A stretch of 50,389 nt of DNA from Gammaproteobacteria bacterium (lineage in GTDB: Bacteria > Pseudomonadota > Gammaproteobacteria > Pseudomonadales > Azotimanducaceae). Made by a program: the position numbers and the translations under genes. Under the pieces are notes generated by a model. It did not search any database. It saw only the letters and a program-made list of their open reading frames with translations, and had not been told where the DNA came from. Location: contig SMWF01000006.1 in assembly GCA_004357385.1 (NCBI GenBank), positions 1 through 50,389 on the forward strand. Direction: 5' to 3'. Positions 24,384-31,991 of the stretch are shown here, in pieces (the stretch's first letter is position 1; every line of letters starts with the position of its first letter).

Positions 24384-26081
24384 CTAAGCACGCAGCCAGT
24401 TGTCGAGGACACTTCGGGAACGCTCGACGCCTGTCGCGAGGTACTCGAGTAGATACTGGTCGGTCAACGACGTGCGGATGCGTCGTTCCGCGTCGCTGGT
24501 TGCGACGATCAACAATTCATCGTCGGCTTCCAGGGCCATGCTTGCCGCGGGCATCATGTGCCGCTGTTGGCCCCGGCGCAGCACCAGGACAACGCAGCCC
24601 AGGCGTTGGTCCCGATTGCGCGGGTCGCGCAGCAGCGCGTCGAGGGTCAGCACGGAACCACCGTCGATGAGTGCGATCACTGCAGGCGCAGACCGTGCGT
24701 CCGTGTTCAACGTGAACAGCACCGGCCGACTCGTGCCGAGGTTCGCGCGAAGGCTGGGATAAACCTCCGCACGTAGCAACTCCGGGTTGTCTTCGAGATG
24801 CTCGAGGAACGCCTGGATCAACGGTGAGATCAGCCGCAGCAGAATCCTGCGGGCTGTGACCAGGCTTGGCTGCATGATCAGATCGGCCGACGCCGCGTTG
24901 AACGCGAGTTCATTTTCGTGATGATTCTGGCGCACCACGAGATGTGCGCTGGGGTTGATCGATCGCGCGGTCAGCAGAATCGCGAGGTTCGTCGAATCGC
25001 TGTCGGTCGCAGTCACCAACCCGGCGGCGTGGTGCATGCCCGCCTCCAGCAGATTGGCTTTGGTCGCCATGCCTACGACGGCCTGCTCAACTTCCGAAGG
25101 TTCCACGTTTGGATCGATCACTACGGTGGGCACCTGTTGATCCTGCAGAGCGCCTTGCAACCGGCGGCCCATGCGTCCGTACCCGCAGAGAATCCAGGTG
25201 CCGGGATGGTAGCTGACGGTGCGCTCCAGCGTCGCGTCCTTCGCGCCGAGCAACCACTGATTGAGGGTGTGCAAAGTCGGTGCGCGCAAGGCGAGGACGA
25301 GTTCCCGCGCGAATGTCTCGAAGGGATCGACAATGACCACCGAGCCGAGGGAATTCAGTTGCTCCTCGTGTATTCGCTCGGTCGATCTGCAGATCACCTC
25401 GGCGCGTGAATTCATCAATCGGGTCATGACCGCGATCTTGAAGTTGATGTCGTCATCGCCAGTGAGCAGGACCACGGCTCGGCACTCAGGGCGTTCCAAC
25501 CCGGCATCGCGCAGGTTCTTCGGCACGCCTGCATCGCCACAGAGTCCCGGAATCTTGAGGTCGTAATCGCGCAGCGCGAGGGCTTTGATCCGCTCGACGT
25601 TGTTGTCAATCACCACGCCGTGGATACGGCGGTCGCTCAGACCCCGGGTCAGGAGGCTGCCGGTGTCCCCAAAACCGCAGATGATTACGAACGGTTCCGT
25701 GATCCGCGCCGTGGCAACGGCGAATCGGCGTTGCGCGACCGCCTGGGCGAAATGGGGGTTCTGCACCAGGCGGATGATCGAGCCAATCCCGTAGATCCAT
25801 GCAACCACGCTGAGGTACAGGCAGATCGACGCCCAGATCCGTTGTGCTTCGGAGAATGCATAGGGCAACTCTCCGAAACCCGTGGTCGTCGCGGTGTACG
25901 TCATGAAATAGAAGGCGTGGAAAAAACCCATGTGGACGGAGTTGCCGTCCGGGTCCACTCCCGGTATGAGCACCATCCCACCGATGCCCAACGCATGGAC
26001 CGTGATCAACACCAGGATGGGGTTGCGCATCTCGCGCAGCACTACGGAGGCGACGCGGTCGAGATCGGACCCTTTGGCCAT
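24384..26081 (-). CDS. K+-channel-like protein with two RCK domains
   Basis: A 565-residue protein with an N-terminal two-helix pore module (about 15-110), then two RCK/TrkA-N domains. The filter-like sequence TTTGFGE is at residues 65-71, where most K+ channels have TVGYGD. The first Rossmann motif is CGFGDTG near 135 and the second is CGYGRMG near 298; each is followed by an acidic ligand position (VIDNN, VIDPN). A third, TrkA-C-like part may follow (about 470-545). It should be a ligand-gated channel in the inner membrane. The duplicated RCK in one chain resembles Kch/MthK-type fused architecture. A small membrane gene lies 12 bases upstream. Confidence 0.87.
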   Translation of the reverse strand: MAKGSDLDRVASVVLREMRNPILVLITVHALGIGGMVLIPGVDPDGNSVHMGFFHAFYFMTYTATTTGFGELPYAFSEAQRIWASICLYLSVVAWIYGIGSIIRLVQNPHFAQAVAQRRFAVATARITEPFVIICGFGDTGSLLTRGLSDRRIHGVVIDNNVERIKALALRDYDLKIPGLCGDAGVPKNLRDAGLERPECRAVVLLTGDDDINFKIAVMTRLMNSRAEVICRSTERIHEEQLNSLGSVVIVDPFETFARELVLALRAPTLHTLNQWLLGAKDATLERTVSYHPGTWILCGYGRMGRRLQGALQDQQVPTVVIDPNVEPSEVEQAVVGMATKANLLEAGMHHAAGLVTATDSDSTNLAILLTARSINPSAHLVVRQNHHENELAFNAASADLIMQPSLVTARRILLRLISPLIQAFLEHLEDNPELLRAEVYPSLRANLGTSRPVLFTLNTDARSAPAVIALIDGGSVLTLDALLRDPRNRDQRLGCVVLVLRRGQQRHMMPAASMALEADDELLIVATSDAERRIRTSLTDQYLLEYLATGVERSRSVLDNWLRA

Positions 26082-26093
26082 GCGGCGTGCCCG

Positions 26094-26474
26094 TCAGCGA
26101 CCGGAGATCAGCGAGTCGGTCACCACCATGGTCACCGAGACGACGTTGGCCACCAGCGCGCCGGCGGCCAGCGATACGATGCCGACCGTGACTTCCGTGG
26201 AGACAACCCCCAACACCTGATTTGCGATGGTCCAGACGCTTGCGCACGCAATCAGTTGTAGATCGGCAACCAGCGCGGTAGCCAGCAGCAACGCACCGAT
26301 GTGGGAGCGATCGCCGATTTTCAGCACCGTGGCGATCAGGTTCACGACGATGGCGGTGAACAGAATCCAGACGCTGTGATGCTGCGGATCGTCGATCTCG
26401 CCGATCACGAACGCGACGTTCAGCGTCAACGCAAGTACTACGAAGAAGCCAAAAATGACCTTCTCTAGATTCAT
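26094..26474 (-). CDS. Small four-helix membrane protein, DUF6394-like
   Basis: A 126-residue protein with four hydrophobic segments (about 5-25, 34-53, 60-80, 88-120). From memory it matches the DUF6394 family, which begins with the same MNLEKVIFGFF and has the element LIATVLKIGDR. Function is unknown. It lies 12 bases upstream of the potassium-channel-like gene on the same strand and is therefore a candidate accessory subunit. The start has a GGGGGG ribosome-like run nearby. Confidence 0.75.
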   Translation of the reverse strand: MNLEKVIFGFFVVLALTLNVAFVIGEIDDPQHHSVWILFTAIVVNLIATVLKIGDRSHIGALLLATALVADLQLIACASVWTIANQVLGVVSTEVTVGIVSLAAGALVANVVSVTMVVTDSLISGR

Positions 26475-26495
26475 GCAGCACCCCCCAGGACTTGC

Positions 26496-27071
26496 TCAGC
26501 TCATGCCGCGGCGCTTCATTTCCGCTTCGAGGCGCGCCGTATCGGATTCCAGAGGCTCCGCGAGTTCGCTTTCGTCGAGGGTTCCCGCGGTGTGCGCCGC
26601 CATCTTGGCGCCGTCGTAGCTGATGTATTTCTCCGGGATGATCTCGATGACGATGCGCAGTGGCGAATCCAACATCTGCTGAAAGGCTTCGGACGCCGCT
26701 GGATCGGTCGGGTTCAGATGATCCGAGAAGATCTTGTAGAACCAGGTTTTGAGTTCGGGGTCTTCGTGAACGACCGCCTTGCCTTTGATGGTGACCGTTT
26801 TGCCGGGGCCCAGTTCGGTGCCGGTGCTGGTCGCTACCACCGAGACTTTCGGGTTGCGCCGGATGGCCGAGATCCGGTGCCGGTGCGCACCCGCCGTCAG
26901 CCAGAGGCGGTCCTTGGCCCACACGCACGACATGATGACTCCCATTGGCCATTCGTCCCTGGTGCACCAGTTGAACACGCATTCGCGCACGGTGCTCAGC
27001 AACTGCTTCTGGGCGGCCGCGTCGAGCCGGTAGATTGACACCTGTTCGTAGTTCTTCAGATCGTCAGACAT
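26496..27071 (-). CDS. Pyridoxamine 5'-phosphate oxidase-like protein
   Basis: A 191-residue PNPOx-fold protein: WPMGVIMSCVWAKDRLWLT near residue 42 and VSVVATSTG near 73, with ELGPGKTVTIKGKAV typical of the F420/FMN-binding group. It may be a flavin-dependent reductase. It lies 21 bases upstream of the DUF6394-like gene on the same strand, so the three could be cotranscribed. Function cannot be taken further from sequence. Confidence 0.8.
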   Translation of the reverse strand: MSDDLKNYEQVSIYRLDAAAQKQLLSTVRECVFNWCTRDEWPMGVIMSCVWAKDRLWLTAGAHRHRISAIRRNPKVSVVATSTGTELGPGKTVTIKGKAVVHEDPELKTWFYKIFSDHLNPTDPAASEAFQQMLDSPLRIVIEIIPEKYISYDGAKMAAHTAGTLDESELAEPLESDTARLEAEMKRRGMS

Positions 27072-27136
27072 TCAAAGCCTCGCAAGAAAACCAGGACGTT
27101 CCACGGTTGTCCGCATGTTAACCCGGCGAAGTGTGA

Positions 27137-27604
27137 TCACCTATCTGGCAGTGGCAAGGCCGTCGTGTACTTGATGCGTTCCATGGCGAACGACGAGGAC
27201 ACGTCGTACAAGGGCGCGACGGTGACCAGCTTCTTGTACACACGGTCATAGTGGGCGATGTCCCTGACGATGACCTTCAGCAGGTAATCGGTGTCCCCGC
27301 TCATCCGATAGAACTCCACTACCTCGGGAATTTCGTCGACGCCCTTCGAAAAGCGCTTCAACCAGGTTTCATTGTGTTCGCTGGTTCTAACCGAAACATA
27401 GACCGTGACGCTCAAGTCCAGGAGGTCCTGGTCGAGCAAGGCAACCCGACGACGGATCACACCGTCATCCTGCAACCGGCGAGCCCGCCGCCAACAGGCG
27501 TTCTGAGACAAACCAACGTGCTCGGCGAGTTCGGCGACCGAGAGCGACGCATCCTCCTGCAATAGATTGAGGATCTGTCGGTCTCGACGGTCAATTTCTA
27601 CCAT
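27137..27604 (-). CDS. Lrp/AsnC-family transcriptional regulator
   Basis: About 155 residues from the ATG at 27604; a longer frame to 27676 adds a non-homologous start. It has an N-terminal winged helix-turn-helix (about 3-50: DRRDRQILNLLQEDASLS, then GLSQNACWRRARRLQDDGVI) and a C-terminal RAM/AsnC domain (FYRMSGDTDYLLKVIVRDIAHYDR). It should bind DNA as a dimer or octamer and sense a small molecule. It is divergent from a persulfide dioxygenase-like gene, whose promoter it may control. Lrp proteins with sulfur-linked targets include DecR and CuyR. Confidence 0.9.
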   Translation of the reverse strand: MVEIDRRDRQILNLLQEDASLSVAELAEHVGLSQNACWRRARRLQDDGVIRRRVALLDQDLLDLSVTVYVSVRTSEHNETWLKRFSKGVDEIPEVVEFYRMSGDTDYLLKVIVRDIAHYDRVYKKLVTVAPLYDVSSSFAMERIKYTTALPLPDR

Positions 27605-27720
27605 TGTCGACACCAATTCTAAAAAAATATCCCATGTAGTGTGCCTTGCATAGGAGTGTTTGAGAACTATTTCCATACACTTTGGCGTACATTGGCTGCG
27701 TCTACGTCTGGAGCGCTCTC
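27605..27720. promoter_or_regulatory. Divergent promoter region of the Lrp and MBL genes
   Basis: A 116-base region, clearly more AT-rich than its flanks, between two divergent genes. It contains an A-tract (AAAAAAATAT at about 27620-27629) and a minus-strand TAGAAT that could be the -10 element of the regulator gene. No inverted repeat stands out clearly enough to be called an Lrp operator. The regulator is expected to bind here, by analogy with other Lrp-type divergent pairs. Confidence 0.45.
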
Positions 27721-28512
27721 ATGGCGGTGTCCGTCCATCCGTTTTTCGACCCCGACACCTGCAGCTACAGCTATCTCGTCGCAGATCCCCGGACACGCCA
27801 GGCCGCAGTCATCGATCCGGTGCTGAATTACGATCCTGCACGTTCGATCAGCGGTACCCAAACCGCCGACGACCTCGTGGCGCTCGCCCAGGTGCATCGG
27901 TACGAGATCGCCTGGATCCTGGAAACGCACGTACATGCGGATCATCTGAGTGCAGCGGGTTATCTGAGAACGAGATTCCCCGAGGCTCGGGCTGGCATCG
28001 GCCAAGGCGTCGATGAAGTACGTCGCGATTACCTGCGCAGCCACAGCTGTCGACCGACGGCGATCGAGTTCGATGCGCTGTTCGCGGACGGTGACGAGAT
28101 TCAACTGGGTGACCAGGCCTTCCAGGTCCTGGCCACGCCGGGACACACGCCAGCGTGCGTGACCTATCGTATCAATGACATGGCGTTTGTGGGTGATACG
28201 CTGTTCATGCCGGACTTCGGTACCGGCCGCTGCGACTTTCCCGGGGGTTCTGCACGCCAGCTCTATCGCTCGATCAAGCGCCTCCTGGCCCTACCCGGGG
28301 ACACGCGGTTGTTCGTCGGCCACGACTATGCGCCGGGCGGCCGCGTGTATCGTTGCGTGACGAGTGTTGCGGATGAACGCCTCACCAACAAACACGTTCG
28401 TGACGGCGTCAGCGAAGAACAGTTCGTCGCCATGCGCAACGGCCGCGACGCACAGTTGAAAGCGCCGCGCCTGTTGGACACCGCGGTTCAGGCGAACCTG
28501 TTCGTGACCTGA
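27721..28512 (+). CDS. Persulfide dioxygenase-like MBL-fold protein
   Basis: About 263 residues from the ATG at 27721; an upstream in-frame ATG at 27682 is less likely. The metallo-beta-lactamase motif THVHADH is near residue 67, and later metal ligands are in PGHTP, VGDTLF and VGHDY. The element GTGRCDFPGGSARQLY is typical of ETHE1-like persulfide dioxygenases, which oxidise glutathione persulfide to sulfite with one iron. Divergent from an Lrp-type regulator, so probably induced by a sulfur compound or amino acid. Confidence 0.87.
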   Translation: MAVSVHPFFDPDTCSYSYLVADPRTRQAAVIDPVLNYDPARSISGTQTADDLVALAQVHRYEIAWILETHVHADHLSAAGYLRTRFPEARAGIGQGVDEVRRDYLRSHSCRPTAIEFDALFADGDEIQLGDQAFQVLATPGHTPACVTYRINDMAFVGDTLFMPDFGTGRCDFPGGSARQLYRSIKRLLALPGDTRLFVGHDYAPGGRVYRCVTSVADERLTNKHVRDGVSEEQFVAMRNGRDAQLKAPRLLDTAVQANLFVT

Positions 28513-28559
28513 TCGCGACTTGTTCCTGGGCCTATTCGTGGCCAGAGGGGGATTGCAGT

Positions 28560-29171
28560 TTAGTTGGGGAAGGCCTTGCGAAATGCAGGCCGCTCGGCCA
28601 GGTGCTCGAGGTAGCTCACCGCCGTTTCATGTTCCGGCTGCAGGGCGCCTACGCGCCGGCCAAGAACCAGCGAGTAACCCATCATGATGTCGGCCGCGCT
28701 AAACGCGTCTCCGAGCAGATAGGGGCGCTTGGCCAAGGCATCTTCCAGGGCTTCGATGCACAGAACGGCGCGCCGCCGGGCGTCCTCGACCACTGCGGGA
28801 ATACGTTCCGGTTCGGGCTTCAGGAACAGGTGGTGAGCCATGTCGCCCAGCGGTCGGGCGAGAGTCGCTTCGGCAAACCAGCACCACTGCAGGTACTTGG
28901 CGGACGCGGCGGTTCCCGGCCGCGGACGCAACCGGCCGTCACCATAGCGTTCCAGAATGTATTGCAGCATCGCGCCGGATTCGAACATCGAGAAACCGTC
29001 GTCGCGCATCGCTGGGACCTTGCCCACGGGATTCAACGCTCGCCATTCGGGGCTTGCGCGGTAGTCGGGCGAGAAATCTATGGTTTCCACCTGGTAGGGG
29101 TGATCGAGTTCCTCACACAGCCAGATGATGCGCGCTGAGCGGGTTCCGGGGACGTGGTAGATCGTCAACAC
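28560..29171 (-). CDS. Glutathione S-transferase
   Basis: A 203-residue GST. The thioredoxin-like domain begins MLTIYHVPGTRSARI and has GKVPAMRDDGFSMFES with the ES glutathione contact. The C-terminal domain carries AFSAADIMMGYSL, the usual N-capping box region (S-A-A-D). Cytoplasmic conjugation or isomerisation with glutathione is expected. It is a single gene, convergent with the MBL gene, and not in the oxygenase operon. Confidence 0.9.
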   Translation of the reverse strand: MLTIYHVPGTRSARIIWLCEELDHPYQVETIDFSPDYRASPEWRALNPVGKVPAMRDDGFSMFESGAMLQYILERYGDGRLRPRPGTAASAKYLQWCWFAEATLARPLGDMAHHLFLKPEPERIPAVVEDARRRAVLCIEALEDALAKRPYLLGDAFSAADIMMGYSLVLGRRVGALQPEHETAVSYLEHLAERPAFRKAFPN

Positions 29172-29269
29172 CGAGCAATTCCTGCGGATTCGTACTGATG
29201 AGTTTAGCGTGTTCCAGCCCCTTGGCCTGGGGTGTGGTTAAGTCGAGCGTTTTGTTGATGGGAAATTCC

Positions 29270-29666
29270 ATGGCAGGGCGTGTGGACGGGAAAGTGGCGA
29301 TCGTGACGGGCGCCGCTTCGGGTTTGGGGGCGGCGGTCATCGCGACGGACATCAATGTGGAAGCAGGCGAAGCGTTGGCCGCCGAGATCGGCGCGGAATT
29401 CGTGGCCCACGACGTGGCCGACGAAGCAAGCTGGCAGAGCCTGATCCCGGGTGTCGTGCAGCGCCACGGCAAGCTCGACGTGCTGGTCAACAACGCGGGC
29501 AACGCGATTATTGCGGATATCGAGTCGACGACCACCGAGCAGTGGCGAACCAAATCCATTGCGGTGCACGGTCGCGAACAGAAGTACGGAATTCGCTGCA
29601 ATTCGATCCACCCGGGCGCGATCAGCACGCCAGATGGTGGTCGACAATGGCGACACCGTCATCTGA
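29270..29666 (+). pseudogene. SDR relic with three internal deletions
   Basis: The 5' end encodes a good SDR start (MAGRVDGKVAIVTGAASGLG), but the next residues, AAVIATDI, are where the second beta strand should begin, so about a dozen residues are missing (junction near 29330). NNAG is present, then at EQWR/TKSIAVHG (near 29549) the whole Ser-Tyr-Lys catalytic segment, about 55 residues, is absent. At ISTP (near 29632) a third deletion also shifts the frame; the next frame continues with the typical end MVVDNGDTVI and a stop at 29664-29666. Read in one frame the gene stops at 29719 with a non-homologous tail. It cannot be a working SDR. Confidence 0.85.
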
Positions 29667-29688
29667 ACTGTGAAGCGCTGCGCCCCGA

Positions 29689-30504
29689 TCAGCCGATGTC
29701 GTCGTCGTCGAGTTGGTGACCCCAGGCTTGCTTGGCAGAGAGGTAGCCACGGTTCCAGTCACCGACGCCGATGACGTGTTTCACCGGCGTGATCCCGGTG
29801 ATGCCCAGCTGGCGCAGATCGGACAGCTTCTTGGGGTTGTTGGTCAGCAGCCGGAACGGCTGGTCGCCGACGAAGTGACGCAGCAAAGCCGCTGCGTCGC
29901 TGAAATCGCGGGAGTCATCGGGCAGCCCGAGCGAACGGTTGGCCTGGTAAGTGTCCTGGCCGCCATCCTGCAGCAGATAGGTGGCGGCCTTGGCCCACAG
30001 GCCGATGCCCCGTCCCTCGTGTCCGGACATGTAGACCACCATGCCGCCCGCGGGATCTTCGCTGATGCGCGACACGGCCGCGGCTAACTGCGGGCCGCAC
30101 TCACAGCGTTGCGAACCGAACACCTCGCCGGTGAGACAGCTCGAGTGAACCCTTACCAGCGGATTCTCGAAGGAACGGTGATTGCCGATCATCAGGACGC
30201 TGTTGACCGCCATCGATGATGCGAGCAGCGAAAAAAGTCGCAGGCCGCCCTGGCTGCGCAGCTCGGAGGCCAGTTCTTCCACCTTGCTGAGTTCGGTGGA
30301 ACGAACCGTGGCATACCACTGAACGGTGGTCTGCACGGACTGCATTTGGACCGGAAGCGGAATGGGCCCGAGAATGTTGATTGAGTGACTGCCCGGCGGC
30401 GGCGCCACCACGGGATCGATGTTCTCGCCCTTCTCGTTGATCCGCGTGAGCTTGCCATCGGCGATCAGGCGTCGTCGTACTTCGGGATCGATGTAGGTAA
30501 ACAC
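29689..30504 (-). CDS. ribA: GTP cyclohydrolase II
   Basis: A 271-residue protein with the GTP cyclohydrolase II fold. The zinc cysteines are Cys123, Cys134 and Cys136 (SCLTGEVFG, then RCECG). The GTP-binding motif reads GHEGRGIGL, with His where most RibA have Gln, followed by DTYQANRSLGLPDDSRDF and LLTNNPKKL. It catalyses the first step of riboflavin synthesis. It lacks the RibB half, so it is stand-alone, and has about 60 extra residues at the N terminus. It may be a second copy or a variant with another role. The SDR relic lies just beyond its 3' end. Confidence 0.85.
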   Translation of the reverse strand: MFTYIDPEVRRRLIADGKLTRINEKGENIDPVVAPPPGSHSINILGPIPLPVQMQSVQTTVQWYATVRSTELSKVEELASELRSQGGLRLFSLLASSMAVNSVLMIGNHRSFENPLVRVHSSCLTGEVFGSQRCECGPQLAAAVSRISEDPAGGMVVYMSGHEGRGIGLWAKAATYLLQDGGQDTYQANRSLGLPDDSRDFSDAAALLRHFVGDQPFRLLTNNPKKLSDLRQLGITGITPVKHVIGVGDWNRGYLSAKQAWGHQLDDDDIG

Positions 30505-30573
30505 GCTTACTCGTGAGGCCGGGGTCCGGCCGAGATTGATGTCGCGCCATGCTCGGGGCGCCCATGACGGATG

Positions 30574-31872
30574 TCAAACACGGTCGTCCCGCTCCGGGGC
30601 GATTTCTTCCAGCGCTCGCCCGGCGGTCTCTGGGAACAGGGTCAGCACGATCACCGGCACCAGCACTACCAAGCCAGCGAGGACTGAGATGGCTGCCCAG
30701 TTGGAACCAAGGATCCCGAACAACGCAGATACGGTAGCCAATCCGATGATGCCTCCCAGCGTCGCGACAAATCCCCTCGCGCCCGTTGCCGTGGAACGTT
30801 GCGAGGTTGGAAAGAGTTCGGCGCCGTAGGTGGACAGGGTGACGTCAGAGCCCATGAGCGTGAAGATCAATGCGACCCACAGCAGCGCCGGGAAAATCCC
30901 GAGACTGGAGTAGAACAGGACCGCGGCGATGCACATGCCGAGCGAAAACAGGGCGGTGGTCGGACGCCGCCCGAAGCGATCACTCAGCCATCCGGCCGCC
31001 GGGTTACCGATGATCGCGAACGCACCGCCGGTGAAGGTGAGTACGGCAACCTGGGCGGGCGACCAGCCGTGGACGTCCTGCAGGAACTTGGGTGCGAAGA
31101 ATCCGGCGGCGCTCGCCGCCATGGAGAACACGAACACGGCCAACGCCAGGGCGGTGAAGCGTCGGGGGTGATCCTTCACAAGCGCGACGACGCCGTGCAG
31201 CAATGACGTGTGCCGGTGGCCCGTGTCACGAGCCTGCTGCAATCGTTCGAAGCGTTCAGTTTCCGGGAGCGTTCTGCGCCAATAGGCAATCAAGGCGAGC
31301 GGCATCAAACCGACCGCATACAGCGATCGCCAACCGTAGGGCAGGATCTCGACAAACCCGAACATGAGGGATGCGAAGCCCGCACCACTTGCCTGAATAG
31401 CGGCCGCGGCGCCGATGCCCCAGCCCCGGTGCTCGGGGTTGAACTCCTCGACGATGACTACGGTGGCCAGCAGCGTCTCGGCGGCAGCGAACACGCGGGC
31501 GAGAAATTGCAGCGCGACAAAACTCTCCGCGTTCGGCGCCAGCGCGGTTGCTCCGGTGCAGAGGGTGTAGCCGAGCACGGTGAATAGCAGCACGCGCCGC
31601 CGTCCCACCCGGTCGGCCGCCACGGTGATCAGTATCGAAAAAAGCGCGCCGGCGCGCACCGCTGACCCGAGCAGCCCGAGGTCGGCTTCCGCGATGCCCA
31701 GGTCAGCCTGGATCTGCAGGAGATTCAGGGAGAACAGGTACATGTCGTACTGCTCGAAGAACGACACCGCGGCCACCAGGCCGAGGATTCGCCATTGCCG
31801 CGGCGTGAGCTCCGGTGCGCGACCCAGAAACCAGGTGAGCTTGTACCAGCGCGGCGGTTGTTGTCTGGGCAC
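30574..31872 (-). CDS. MFS transporter (sugar/aromatic acid porter type)
   Basis: A 432-residue protein with 12 predicted transmembrane helices. The MFS loop signatures are present in both halves: ADRVGRRR near residue 85 and LSDRFGRR near 300. FVALQFLARVFAAAE matches the helix 4 pattern of the sugar porter and aromatic acid:H+ symporter families. It is expected to import an organic acid or similar compound with protons. It diverges from the DUF1302 gene and is upstream of, and on the same strand as, ribA with a 69-base gap. Substrate is unknown. Confidence 0.87.
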   Translation of the reverse strand: MPRQQPPRWYKLTWFLGRAPELTPRQWRILGLVAAVSFFEQYDMYLFSLNLLQIQADLGIAEADLGLLGSAVRAGALFSILITVAADRVGRRRVLLFTVLGYTLCTGATALAPNAESFVALQFLARVFAAAETLLATVVIVEEFNPEHRGWGIGAAAAIQASGAGFASLMFGFVEILPYGWRSLYAVGLMPLALIAYWRRTLPETERFERLQQARDTGHRHTSLLHGVVALVKDHPRRFTALALAVFVFSMAASAAGFFAPKFLQDVHGWSPAQVAVLTFTGGAFAIIGNPAAGWLSDRFGRRPTTALFSLGMCIAAVLFYSSLGIFPALLWVALIFTLMGSDVTLSTYGAELFPTSQRSTATGARGFVATLGGIIGLATVSALFGILGSNWAAISVLAGLVVLVPVIVLTLFPETAGRALEEIAPERDDRV

Positions 31873-31991
31873 CCGTTGCCTCGATCAGATGGACGAGCGG
31901 CCTCGCCGCGCTGTTAAAGCCGACGACCGATGATAACGTATGGTACGAACCGTCAGGCGACCGCACTTCGAATCGGGAAAGCCACGCGAAC
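31873..31991. promoter_or_regulatory. Divergent intergenic region, MFS / DUF1302
   Basis: About 119 bases between divergent genes. Promoters for both should be here. I see the modestly AT-rich patch around 31915-31945 but no box pair near consensus. No operator-like inverted repeat was found. Confidence 0.3.

Noticed and set aside
28513..28559. Terminator between the MBL and GST genes
   Set aside because: No stem longer than five base pairs and no T-run.
29198..29719. Complete small SDR-like gene of 173 codons
   Set aside because: The first 24 codons and the last part are not SDR-like, and the core lacks the catalytic segment; it is better described as a deleted relic.
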